DNA of 14,898 nt from Lachnoclostridium sp. UBA6475. GTDB taxonomy: Bacteria; Bacillota; Clostridia; Lachnospirales; Lachnospiraceae. The stretch spans positions 1,263-16,160 of the forward strand of contig DJNB01000152.1 in assembly GCA_002435545.1 (NCBI GenBank), read 5' to 3'. The notes beneath the pieces were generated by a model. The model saw only the letters and a program-made list of their open reading frames with translations. It ran no database searches and was not told the origin of the DNA. This document shows positions 1 through 7,313 of this stretch, in pieces. Position 1 is the first letter of the stretch. Each line of letters opens with the position of its first letter. A program made the position numbers and the translations under genes.

Positions 1-2
1 GT

Positions 3-272
3 GCACGGCCGACAGTGGCACCGAGTACAAGTCCAACAACAGAGCCAAGTGCAAAACCGACAGTAACACCAGTTACCAGTCCAACACCAGTACCAAGTGC
101 ACGGCCGACAATACCACCAAGTGCAAGTCCAACCATAGAGCCAAGTATAAAACCGACAGCGGCACCGAATACAAGTTCAACAACAAAGCCGGGTGCAGAA
201 CCTACAATAGTACCAAGTGCAAAAGCGACCGTATCACTGAGTGCTGCTCCAAGCATAAAACCATCAGAAAAA
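3..272 (+). repeat. Degenerate Pro-Thr-Ser coding repeats
   Basis: The sequence repeats variants of ccaagtgcaa-(a/g)-accgaca and agtccaaca, encoding P-S-A-K-P-T and S-P-T-x-E-P units. The copies have diverged, with no perfect tandem array. They encode an extended linker and are a likely site of length change between strains. Confidence 0.7.
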
Positions 273-569
273 GAGTCAATACCGAACTCTGCAAATGTGG
301 CAAAGGTCAATAAAATAAAACTAAAGAACATAAAGAAAAAAACGGTTTTGGTGGTAATTGGTAAAGTGAACAACGCTGCTTTATATAAAATACAATACTC
401 TACCGATAAAAGGTTTAAAAAGTCAGTTAAGTCCAAGAAAACAAGTAAGTTATCCTGTAAATTGACTAAGCTTAAAAAGGGTAAAACTTATTGGATAAGA
501 GTATGCGCTGTAAATGGAAAGATTCAAGGTAAATGGTCTAAAACCAGGAAGATTAAGATTAGGAAATAG
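3..569 (+). CDS. Surface protein, C-terminal part (Pro/Thr/Ser linker plus Fn3-like domain), 5' end outside window
   Basis: The reading frame is open from base 3 with no start in view, so this is the last 188 or so codons of a longer gene; the GTG at 15 is just an in-frame valine. The first 90 residues are a low-complexity linker rich in P-T-x-x-P-S units, typical of a wall-spanning stalk. The final 85 or so residues are Lys-rich and resemble the fibronectin type III domains common at the C terminus of Lachnospiraceae secreted proteins: an aromatic Y-x-I-Q-Y-S strand, a KLKKGKTY turn, a W-I-R-V strand and a GKWSK ending. There is no LPxTG motif, so covalent sortase anchoring is not supported. 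Its role (adhesion, glycan binding or enzyme accessory domain) cannot be told because the N-terminal part is missing. Its architecture parallels the large surface protein at the other end of the window. Confidence 0.8.
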   Translation, partial: ARPTVAPSTSPTTEPSAKPTVTPVTSPTPVPSARPTIPPSASPTIEPSIKPTAAPNTSSTTKPGAEPTIVPSAKATVSLSAAPSIKPSEKESIPNSANVAKVNKIKLKNIKKKTVLVVIGKVNNAALYKIQYSTDKRFKKSVKSKKTSKLSCKLTKLKKGKTYWIRVCAVNGKIQGKWSKTRKIKIRK

Positions 570-664
570 TGTATTGCAAGTAGTTTCCTTATTTTATAAG
601 TCTTGGCAGGACGGTTATTTTATCAGACTTTTATTTTGGAGGTTACTCTGTTGAAATAAGGGGG

Positions 665-701
665 CTGCCGCACTAAGATTAGTGTGGCAGTTCCTATTTT
701 T
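665..701 (+). terminator. Probable rho-independent terminator of the upstream surface-protein gene
   Basis: A 10-bp stem (665-674 with 681-690, one G-U pair, 6-nt loop) is followed by a T-rich stretch, ttcctattttt. It lies 95 nt after the stop codon at 569. The T tract is interrupted, so termination may be moderate. It separates the surface-protein gene from the three-gene operon that starts at 835. Confidence 0.55.
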
Positions 702-717
702 GAAGGAGTGGGGGACG

Positions 718-816
718 ATGGATGGGAAAAACCACAATCTTGTTACAAGTCCTGTATTTGGGACAGCAAATTTGTATAATTGGAGATATAGAAACAATGA
801 ATGCCTTATAGTTTAA
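718..816 (+). CDS. Possible 32-residue small ORF upstream of the DUF6361 gene
   Basis: An ATG at 718 has an AAGGAG at 703-708 with 9-nt spacing and opens a 32-codon frame ending at TAA 814-816, 18 nt before the next gene. The peptide begins MDGKNHNL and ends NECLIV; it has no recognisable motif, signal or membrane segment. Against it, a good TATAAT (775-780) lies inside the frame, which fits better with this stretch being promoter DNA for the downstream operon. It could be a leader peptide, a decayed gene end or chance. I give it low weight. Confidence 0.2.
   Translation: MDGKNHNLVTSPVFGTANLYNWRYRNNECLIV
752..780 (+). promoter_or_regulatory. Candidate promoter of the DUF6361-PLD-helicase operon
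   Basis: A consensus -10 box, TATAAT, is at 775-780. The hexamer 17 nt upstream (ctgtat, 752-757) is a poor -35, so the call rests mainly on the -10 and its position. It would give a leader of about 50 nt before the ATG at 835, which has a strong AAGGAGAG site. Confidence 0.4.
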
Positions 817-834
817 TAGACAAGGAGAGAGAAG

Positions 835-2037
835 ATGAAGTTAGGCTGGGTAGATTTTTCAAAAGAAGATAGACAGAAAGCACTGGATGTGATCAATCTT
901 TTAAGTGAGAAAGGTGCAGTTGATGAACTGGGGATCGGTATTGTACGAGATGCATTTGCCAATTATTTTTTTTCGGGGACATCTACCATCCAGACCAGGG
1001 CAAAGTATTTTCTGATCGTACCTTACGTGCTTAAAGAGGCAGTTACAGGAAAATATGGAAAAGATCCAAACCGTATATTAAATCGAATTGATGCAGAGGA
1101 AAAAGAATGCGGCAGGATGCTTCTTAAAGCGGATCCGAATGTGGAGGGTGTGATCGGAAAGCGAATGCTCCCGACAGGATGGGTGGCAAGAAAACCGTCT
1201 GATATTTATTGGAATGGAATACGTACCTATGGTATCTTTTGCGAGTATGGGTTGTCTATTCCGGAGTATATCGCCCTTGCTATGAGGTTAAGAGAACAGA
1301 AGGCATCTGCCGGACTTGGCAATCGGAAAGATGATGCAGAAGAAAATGAAAAAGATGATGCAGATGCGGGAGATATTGCAAATATTCAGTTTTGGGATCT
1401 GCCAATATACGAAGAAAACTGGCGGGATGATCTGAAGATTGAGCTGACAAAAAAAGAGGCATTTTATTTGGATAAAAAGATTCAGAAGTCTACGAAAGGA
1501 ACTTTGCTGGAGTTTATATTAAAGAATCACATTGATCTTAATGAATATAAAGATTTTTCTTCTATGGCAGCAGATCTATCGCAAAAGGTAGAACCGGAAC
1601 TTGCCTATATGATGCATCTTGCCTGTGATTTTAACAATCTGGTGTATATGGCAAGAGTACGCTATAATGTGATGCTTTCGGAAGGGGAAAATGTCATTGC
1701 CCTGGATAGATGGAAGCAGTTGGAAACGCAGTGTAGTAGTTATGCGGCCGTAGATCTGAAAGCTGTGTTTGAAAAACTGCGGCTGCAGAATCCGGCAACA
1801 TTACTCTTTTTGATGAAACTGCAGGAAGCATTTGTAAATCAGGATATAGATATGGTGGATCAATTGATAAAGAAAAGAGAAATCCAATTAAAGGGCGTAA
1901 AACGGGCGAAACTTAACAGACCCAAAGAGTTTGATCCTTCCGTATGGGTCGGAGGAGAAGAATTGGATTATCGTTTCTCAGATACCAAAAGGATCATCAA
2001 TGATATTTATGCCGGGGAGGTGAGCGCAGATGTTTAG
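835..2037 (+). CDS. DUF6361-family protein, first gene of candidate defence operon
   Basis: The N terminus (MKLGWVDFS, then VDELGIGIVRDAF, then FFSGTSTIQTRAKYFLIVPY) matches my memory of the DUF6361 family, whose biochemical role I do not know. At 400 residues it appears full length. No Walker, nuclease, transmembrane or signal motif is evident, so it should be cytosolic. Residues 155-175 are an acidic, low-complexity stretch (E/D/K-rich) that probably links an N-terminal domain to a mostly alpha-helical C-terminal half. The start is set by AAGGAGAG at 822-829. The stop codon overlaps the start of the PLD gene by 8 nt, which indicates translational coupling and suggests the two proteins act together. 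A plausible but unproven role is target recognition, adaptor or regulatory subunit for the PLD protein and helicase. Confidence 0.8.
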   Translation: MKLGWVDFSKEDRQKALDVINLLSEKGAVDELGIGIVRDAFANYFFSGTSTIQTRAKYFLIVPYVLKEAVTGKYGKDPNRILNRIDAEEKECGRMLLKADPNVEGVIGKRMLPTGWVARKPSDIYWNGIRTYGIFCEYGLSIPEYIALAMRLREQKASAGLGNRKDDAEENEKDDADAGDIANIQFWDLPIYEENWRDDLKIELTKKEAFYLDKKIQKSTKGTLLEFILKNHIDLNEYKDFSSMAADLSQKVEPELAYMMHLACDFNNLVYMARVRYNVMLSEGENVIALDRWKQLETQCSSYAAVDLKAVFEKLRLQNPATLLFLMKLQEAFVNQDIDMVDQLIKKREIQLKGVKRAKLNRPKEFDPSVWVGGEELDYRFSDTKRIINDIYAGEVSADV

Positions 2038-3874
2038 ACCGGATTCAAATGAGGACAGAACAAATTACAGTGAAATCTTGATGCCGCCGGAAGGATATCG
2101 GCTTGACAAAGCGGTAGGTACGACATATTCTCTTGATTTAGAGGCTTTAACTGCGGTGTCAATCAGTCTGGGACTATCGGAAGAAGCAGATAGTAAACTG
2201 ATGCACAATTCAATCAGTATGCTCAATGCATTGCAAAAGATATCCGATAAGATTTTGATTTTTTGTGAGGCAGGGCAGATCAAGGTTCCCGCTAAACCAA
2301 ATGCATTGTCAATTCTTTTGGAAAAGATGGTTGTTGAAGTGGCATTGCCAAAGGACCGGCAGCTGGGAAGATATCCGGCATTCCATCCGAAGACATGGGT
2401 GTTATCCTATGTGAATGAAGTGGGAGATAAGAAATATCGTTTTGTGGTATTGAGCCGAAATCTTACTTTTGACAGAAGCTGGGATATCAGCTTTTCTATG
2501 GACAGCAGCAGTTCTGTTCGACAGAAGGAAAAGACAAAACCAATGATTGACTTTTTGGAATATTTGACAGGAAATGTAAAGAGTGCTATGCAGGATGCAG
2601 GGAAAAAGAGAAAACTCATACGTTCTCTTATGTCAGAATTACAATTCGTGTCATTTTCGCCGGATAGTAAAGAGTTTGGTGAAGATTTTCAGATCCTTCC
2701 ACTCGGTATCGGAAAAAATGCGTATTCTATGAAAGAGGATGCGTTGTTCTGCAAGAATAAAAATAGTTCAAATTATACTTTTAGCGAGTTAGTGGTTATG
2801 TCGCCATTTGTTTCCGGCAGTATAATATCGGATTTTAATGCGGCAGAAAGAGGGGGATCGGGATGCAGAAGAACATTGATTACGAGACGCTCAGAACTTG
2901 GAAAGTTAAAGAAGACGGATATCGATAATTTTTCTGTTTATGTTCTCAAAGATGACATTGTAGATGGAGAAGAGGCAATTTCAGATGAATTTGCAGAAAA
3001 GCAGAAACAGGACATTCATGCCAAGATCTATCTGCGGAGAAAAAATTCGGATGTTGATCTTTATCTTGGTTCAATGAATGCTTCATTTGCGGCAGTCAAC
3101 AAAAATGTAGAAATGATGTTATGGCTGGGGACAAAGAGTAGGTATCTGAATGGACAGAAATTTTTGGAAGACATTTTTTGTGGTAAGGATGAGGAGAAGA
3201 ATCCATTTGAAAGAGCAGAGATATCGGAACCGGAGCATGACACAGAAAATGAAAACCATGAGCTGTTAGAGCAGATGATCAAGGATTTGTGCCGTGTAAA
3301 GAAAAGTGCTGTGATCGTGCCAATGGAGGAAAAGGCGGACAGATACAGAATAACGGTTTATTTTGAAAGGCTGGAAAAAAATGGAAATATTTACATGTCG
3401 CCCTATGCTTCCAAGCAGACGAAAGCAATAAATGAGCAGGTAGAGTTTACAGATCTTGAAACGTTACAACTTACAGAGTTTTACGAAGTAATTGCAAAAC
3501 AGGGAGAAGCCGAGATCCGAAGGATCATTATGATACCGACAACAGGGTTTCCGGAAAATAGAGAAAATGCGGTAGTAAATAGTGTGGTAAAGGATCAAAA
3601 TTCTTTTGTAGAGTATATTGCTTTTGTACTGGGGGACGATTATCTTGCTTCTATGTTAGAGAGAAAGCAGATAGGCGAATCCGGGTTTTTCAGAAATTCG
3701 CACAATGTGTTACCCGCTCTGTATGAGAAGATGTTAAAAACTTCGGTAGATGAGCCGGAAAGATTGCGGGATATCGGATATATACTCAGAATGGTAACGG
3801 ATAAAGAAATTATACCGGATGAGTTCCGCTCACTTTATGATACATTTTGTAAGACATTAAAAATCAAAGGATAA
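2030..3874 (+). CDS. Phospholipase D-like (PLD superfamily) protein, probable nuclease or effector
   Basis: The 614-residue protein carries two PLD-type half-sites. The first is H119-P-K121 followed by S-R-N144-L-T. The second is a cleaner H330-A-K332 followed by G-S-M-N350 and E361, the classical HxK...GSxN...E order. In this superfamily the two histidines act across a shared active site on phosphodiester bonds; bacterial members next to helicases are usually nucleases. No signal peptide or membrane segment is visible, so a cytoplasmic DNA or RNA substrate is more likely than lipid. The C-terminal 250 residues match no family I recognise. The ribosome site GGGGAGGTG (2014-2022) lies inside the preceding gene, and the start overlaps that gene by 8 nt. 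The helicase follows after 15 nt. Nuclease activity is inferred, not shown. Confidence 0.82.
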   Translation: MFRPDSNEDRTNYSEILMPPEGYRLDKAVGTTYSLDLEALTAVSISLGLSEEADSKLMHNSISMLNALQKISDKILIFCEAGQIKVPAKPNALSILLEKMVVEVALPKDRQLGRYPAFHPKTWVLSYVNEVGDKKYRFVVLSRNLTFDRSWDISFSMDSSSSVRQKEKTKPMIDFLEYLTGNVKSAMQDAGKKRKLIRSLMSELQFVSFSPDSKEFGEDFQILPLGIGKNAYSMKEDALFCKNKNSSNYTFSELVVMSPFVSGSIISDFNAAERGGSGCRRTLITRRSELGKLKKTDIDNFSVYVLKDDIVDGEEAISDEFAEKQKQDIHAKIYLRRKNSDVDLYLGSMNASFAAVNKNVEMMLWLGTKSRYLNGQKFLEDIFCGKDEEKNPFERAEISEPEHDTENENHELLEQMIKDLCRVKKSAVIVPMEEKADRYRITVYFERLEKNGNIYMSPYASKQTKAINEQVEFTDLETLQLTEFYEVIAKQGEAEIRRIIMIPTTGFPENRENAVVNSVVKDQNSFVEYIAFVLGDDYLASMLERKQIGESGFFRNSHNVLPALYEKMLKTSVDEPERLRDIGYILRMVTDKEIIPDEFRSLYDTFCKTLKIKG

Positions 3875-3889
3875 GAGGTGGAATGAATT

Positions 3890-6800
3890 ATGTTACAGTT
3901 TGATATTGATACAGTGGAAAAGAATACATTGAAGGGGCTGAAAGATTTTCAGCGTGCTACGGTTGACCGGGTAGATTACCTTTTCAGACAGGGGCAAAAC
4001 CGTGTGCTGGTGGCAGATGAAGTTGGTATGGGAAAGACCTTGATCGCCAGAGGAACAATTGCAAAGACGGCACGACTTCGGATCGAAGAAAAAGATGACC
4101 TGTTCAAGGTAGTTTATATCTGTTCGAATCAGAATATTGCAAACCAGAACATCCGCAAATTAGATGTGACGGGAAAGAATGTAATAGATTCTGTATCGGA
4201 TACCAGATTATCCATGCAGCATTTGAAAATAATGGAACAGGAGAACAATCTGTTTATAAAAAAAGGGTTTATTCAGCTGATTCCACTTACTCCGGAGACT
4301 TCTTTCCGCATGACTTCCGGTGGTGGAAGTGTTCAGGAGAGAGCGCTTATGTTTTCTATTCTTGTGCGGATACCGGAATTTAAAAGCAACAAGACATCCT
4401 TGGAACGATTTATGATGTTAGATGCTGTCAAGGCCTGGGATTCAGAAAAATGGAGTTTTGAATGTCGAGTATCAAATTGTGAAAGAACGACTAAGGGGAA
4501 ATACCCTGCTAATGTGATTCAAAAGATTATGGATTACGAGGAATATCCGGAGATCAGAGATATACTGCTGAATCATTTACAAGAGAGACGGTATCGAAAG
4601 AAACAGCTTACGTATTCCAATTATTATGTGATGAATAAACTGCGTGTGATGTTTGCAAGAATCAGTGTGTCTATGCTCAAACCGGATCTTGTAATTATGG
4701 ACGAGTTTCAGAGATTTAAGTTTTTGCTTTCATCGGATGATAGTGAGATTGGAATATTATCTCATAGTTTTTTGAGCGGACATGATACCAGAGTCCTCCT
4801 CTTATCTGCAACCCCATATAAGTTGTATTCCACCTTGGAAGAAATAGATGAAACCCCGAATCAGTTAGATGAACATTATGCAGAGTTTTTTCAGGTAATG
4901 GATTTTCTATTTGATGATCCCAAAAAAGATACAAAATTTCGCGAAGTGTGGAGAAATTATTCGGTAGCGCTAAATGAATTAAAAGCAGGGGATAGTGCTA
5001 TCATCCGCGTGAAAGAACAGGCAGAGAATGCTATGTATCAAGGGGTTAGCAGGACAGAGCGTATTTCAGTGATGGATTCCGGCGATTACACGGATGACAG
5101 CAGCGTAAATAATCATCTGTGTATTAATGAGAATGATATAAATTCTTATCTTCAAATGGCGAAACTGTTAGGGAATACGGATATTACCCAGTCGCTTCCG
5201 GTTGATTATGTGAAAAGCTGTCCTTATCTGATGTCCTTTATGAGAAATTATAAGATAAAGGAGCAGGTGGAAAAATATTTTAAAAAGTATCCGAATGAGT
5301 TCCCGGCAGAAAGGACGCAAAACCTTTTATGGCTTAACAAAGCAAAGATAAATCGGTATGACGAACTGCCACAGACCAATGCCCGGTTGAAAACATTGAT
5401 GGAAAAGGCATTTACGAATGGCGCAGAGAAATATATGTGGGTTCCTCCGTCAAAACCATACTATGAAATGAGAGGTGCTTATAAAAACAGCAGCAATTTT
5501 TCAAAAATTCTTGTCTTTTCAGCGTGGGAGATGGTTCCGCGAATGATCGGAGCAATGGTTTCTTATGAGGCGGAACGGCTTACCATAGGAAAACTCGTTC
5601 ATAAGAGCAAAAATCAGGACAAGAAAAATACAGGATATTTTTCGGATGGTTCTAAAAGATATCCCGTTTCAAGATTACGTTTTAATGTTTCGAATGGGGA
5701 AGTAAAAGGGATGAGTCTCTTTGCACTGCTGTATCCGTCAAAGACATTGGCAGAATTATATTCTCCGATCGAATCACTCAATAAAAATCATTCGTTAGAG
5801 CAGATAGAAAAATCCATTCGTGCTGTGCTGCGGAAAAAATTGGCTCAGATTGACGCAAATTATGGTTCTGCGTCCAACAAAAGAGTGGATGAAAGATGGT
5901 ATTATCTGGCACCGATGCTTATGGATGGGGTGAAATATGCTGCAAATTGGATGGATGACAAAGAGATGGATAAGGACACAGAAGATACCACTTCCGAGCA
6001 GAAAAAGAAAAATTCCAAAAATAAGAGAAACAAGGGATTTCTTACGCATATTGACAAGTTAAGAAAATATCTGAACGCCCCCGATTCGATCAAATTAGGA
6101 AAACAACCGGAAGATCTGATGGATACACTTGTAAATATGGTGCTTGGTTCGCCGGCAGTCTGTATTTACCGTTCGAATGGAAAGAACACCGGAAGAGCGA
6201 CGGCTCTGGCGAAGGTATTTGTCAATAATTTTAATCTGCCGGAATCTACTGCTATTATTGATCTGACTTATGGAAGGTGCAAAGACGATAATTCCCACTG
6301 GCAGAATGTGCTGAAATACTGTAAGGATGGCTGCTTTCAGGCAATGATTGATGAATACATACACATGCTTGGTGAAACCGTAGGTTTACAGACAATTGGG
6401 GAGAAGCATGAACTGGTGCATAAAATGATGATGGAATCTCTTAGGATTCATACGGCAACGTATGTGGCAGATACCTATACCTCTTTTAAGAATCGTATTA
6501 ACGGAGAAACGAAAAACAGAGAGGGGTGCCGGATCCGTTCCAGTTATGCCGTTGGATTTACAAAAGATACCGGGGATAATTCCAAGGTAGTCATGCGGAA
6601 AGAAAACATCAGAAATGCATTTAATTCGCCGCTTCGTCCATTTGTACTTGCAACAACTTCCATCGGACAGGAAGGACTTGATTTTCACAATTACTGTCGT
6701 GTGATCATGCACTGGAATCTGCCCGGCAATCCGATCGATCTGGAGCAGCGAGAAGGACGGATCAACCGTTTTAAGTGCCTTGCTATCCGGCAGAACGTCG

Positions 6801-7162
6801 CAGATAAATACGGACAGCCGGGAAAGATAATATTTAAACATGATATATGGACAGAAATGTTTAAGGCGGCAAAGGCAGAGAGGCAAAAAGGGCAGTCAGA
6901 ACTCGTTCCATTCTGGTGTTTTGGAAAAAATCAGAATGTGAAAATTGAAAGAATTGTACCAATGTATCCTATGAGTAAGGATGAGATCAAATATGAAAGG
7001 CTGATTAAAATCTTATCGCTGTATCGTTTGACACTGGGGCAGGCAAGACAGGAAGAACTGCTGGAATATCTGTTCAAGGAATTTAAAGATACCAGTGGCT
7101 TGAAGAAGTTATTTATTGATCTCAGTCCATTTTCGAAAGAGAGGGAGCGTATAAAAGGTTAA
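3890..7162 (+). CDS. Large SF2 (SNF2-like) helicase/translocase ATPase
   Basis: This 1090-residue protein has an ordered set of superfamily 2 helicase motifs. Motif I/Walker A is V-A-D-E-V-G-M-G-K-T (residues 41-50), preceded by a Q-motif-like region near 20. Motif II is D271-E-F-Q in place of the usual DEAH. Motif III is S306-A-T. A motif IV-like LVFSAW is at 541-546, motif V is GQEGLD (926-931), and motif VI is QREGRINR (953-960). It should couple ATP hydrolysis to movement along nucleic acid. Between motifs IV and V lie about 380 residues with an acidic/Lys-rich low-complexity patch near 690-715, much more than the basic fold needs. The ATG at 3890 follows AGAGGTGG (3874-3881). It is the last and largest gene of the operon, with a terminator 14 nt after its stop. 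Its arrangement with a PLD gene resembles helicase-PLD pairs of DISARM and Dpd, but orthology to a particular subunit cannot be claimed. Confidence 0.85.
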   Translation: MLQFDIDTVEKNTLKGLKDFQRATVDRVDYLFRQGQNRVLVADEVGMGKTLIARGTIAKTARLRIEEKDDLFKVVYICSNQNIANQNIRKLDVTGKNVIDSVSDTRLSMQHLKIMEQENNLFIKKGFIQLIPLTPETSFRMTSGGGSVQERALMFSILVRIPEFKSNKTSLERFMMLDAVKAWDSEKWSFECRVSNCERTTKGKYPANVIQKIMDYEEYPEIRDILLNHLQERRYRKKQLTYSNYYVMNKLRVMFARISVSMLKPDLVIMDEFQRFKFLLSSDDSEIGILSHSFLSGHDTRVLLLSATPYKLYSTLEEIDETPNQLDEHYAEFFQVMDFLFDDPKKDTKFREVWRNYSVALNELKAGDSAIIRVKEQAENAMYQGVSRTERISVMDSGDYTDDSSVNNHLCINENDINSYLQMAKLLGNTDITQSLPVDYVKSCPYLMSFMRNYKIKEQVEKYFKKYPNEFPAERTQNLLWLNKAKINRYDELPQTNARLKTLMEKAFTNGAEKYMWVPPSKPYYEMRGAYKNSSNFSKILVFSAWEMVPRMIGAMVSYEAERLTIGKLVHKSKNQDKKNTGYFSDGSKRYPVSRLRFNVSNGEVKGMSLFALLYPSKTLAELYSPIESLNKNHSLEQIEKSIRAVLRKKLAQIDANYGSASNKRVDERWYYLAPMLMDGVKYAANWMDDKEMDKDTEDTTSEQKKKNSKNKRNKGFLTHIDKLRKYLNAPDSIKLGKQPEDLMDTLVNMVLGSPAVCIYRSNGKNTGRATALAKVFVNNFNLPESTAIIDLTYGRCKDDNSHWQNVLKYCKDGCFQAMIDEYIHMLGETVGLQTIGEKHELVHKMMMESLRIHTATYVADTYTSFKNRINGETKNREGCRIRSSYAVGFTKDTGDNSKVVMRKENIRNAFNSPLRPFVLATTSIGQEGLDFHNYCRVIMHWNLPGNPIDLEQREGRINRFKCLAIRQNVADKYGQPGKIIFKHDIWTEMFKAAKAERQKGQSELVPFWCFGKNQNVKIERIVPMYPMSKDEIKYERLIKILSLYRLTLGQARQEELLEYLFKEFKDTSGLKKLFIDLSPFSKERERIKG

Positions 7163-7175
7163 AATTGATTATATC

Positions 7176-7201
7176 AGGTGCAGGTTTTTCTGCACCTTTT
7201 T
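7176..7201 (+). terminator. Rho-independent terminator after the helicase gene
   Basis: A perfect 8-bp stem (AGGTGCAG 7176-7183 with CTGCACCT 7190-7197) has a 6-nt loop and runs straight into a T tract (7197-7201). It begins 14 nt after the helicase stop codon and closes the three-gene operon. An almost identical copy lies at 8567. Confidence 0.88.
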
Positions 7202-7209
7202 GAATAAAA
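7176..7209 (+). repeat. Direct repeat, left copy, flanking the DUF4143 gene
   Basis: These 34 bases match 8567-8600 with two mismatches (G7184/A8575 and A7207/C8598). The repeat comprises the whole terminator hairpin, its T tract and the following gaata sequence. Similarity stops sharply on both sides, so the unit is a duplicated terminator, exactly 1391 bp apart. Confidence 0.85.
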
Positions 7210-7268
7210 GCGAGTTAAGGGGGTAAAAATAATATCATAAGCAAAAAATACACCCTTAACTTGCTTTT
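7206..7268 (+). repeat. Long imperfect inverted repeat upstream of the DUF4143 gene
   Basis: Left arm 7206-7225 and right arm 7249-7268 pair at 18 of 20 positions, around a 23-nt AT-rich spacer. The core of each arm is a GTTAAGGG / CCCTTAAC pair. The right arm contains the -35 box (7261-7266) of the downstream promoter. This position suits an operator for a repressor, or a hairpin or recombination end. With its long spacer and no T run it is not a typical terminator. Confidence 0.75.
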
Positions 7269-7289
7269 TGCTAAATTGTATTGTATAAT
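7261..7289 (+). promoter_or_regulatory. Sigma-A-type promoter of the DUF4143 ATPase gene
   Basis: TTGCTT (7261-7266) and a consensus TATAAT (7284-7289) are separated by 17 nt. The predicted start near 7296 leaves a leader of under 20 nt to the ATG at 7314. The -35 box lies in the right arm of the inverted repeat, so binding there would block transcription. Confidence 0.75.
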
Positions 7290-7300
7290 CATAATAGAAT

Positions 7301-7308
7301 TGGAGGTG
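7301..7308 (+). promoter_or_regulatory. Ribosome binding site fixing the DUF4143 start
   Basis: TGGAGGTG ends 5 nt before the ATG at 7314. The in-frame TTG at 7281 overlaps the -10 box and lacks a ribosome site, so 7314 is the start. Confidence 0.8.
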
Positions 7309-7313
7309 TAGTA

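Noticed and set aside
966..973. Run of eight T within the DUF6361 gene as a phase-variation tract
   Set aside because: Eight bases in AT-rich coding DNA is unremarkable, and the frame is intact; there is no second sign of slippage control.
6386..6886. A 166-codon open frame on the - strand inside the helicase gene
   Set aside because: It is antisense to motifs V and VI of the helicase, whose + strand frame is conserved in family terms; the antisense product resembles nothing.
7281..7313. Upstream TTG start for the DUF4143 ATPase
   Set aside because: It overlaps the -10 box and would need transcription from further upstream; the ATG at 7314 has an ideal ribosome site and fits the family's N terminus.
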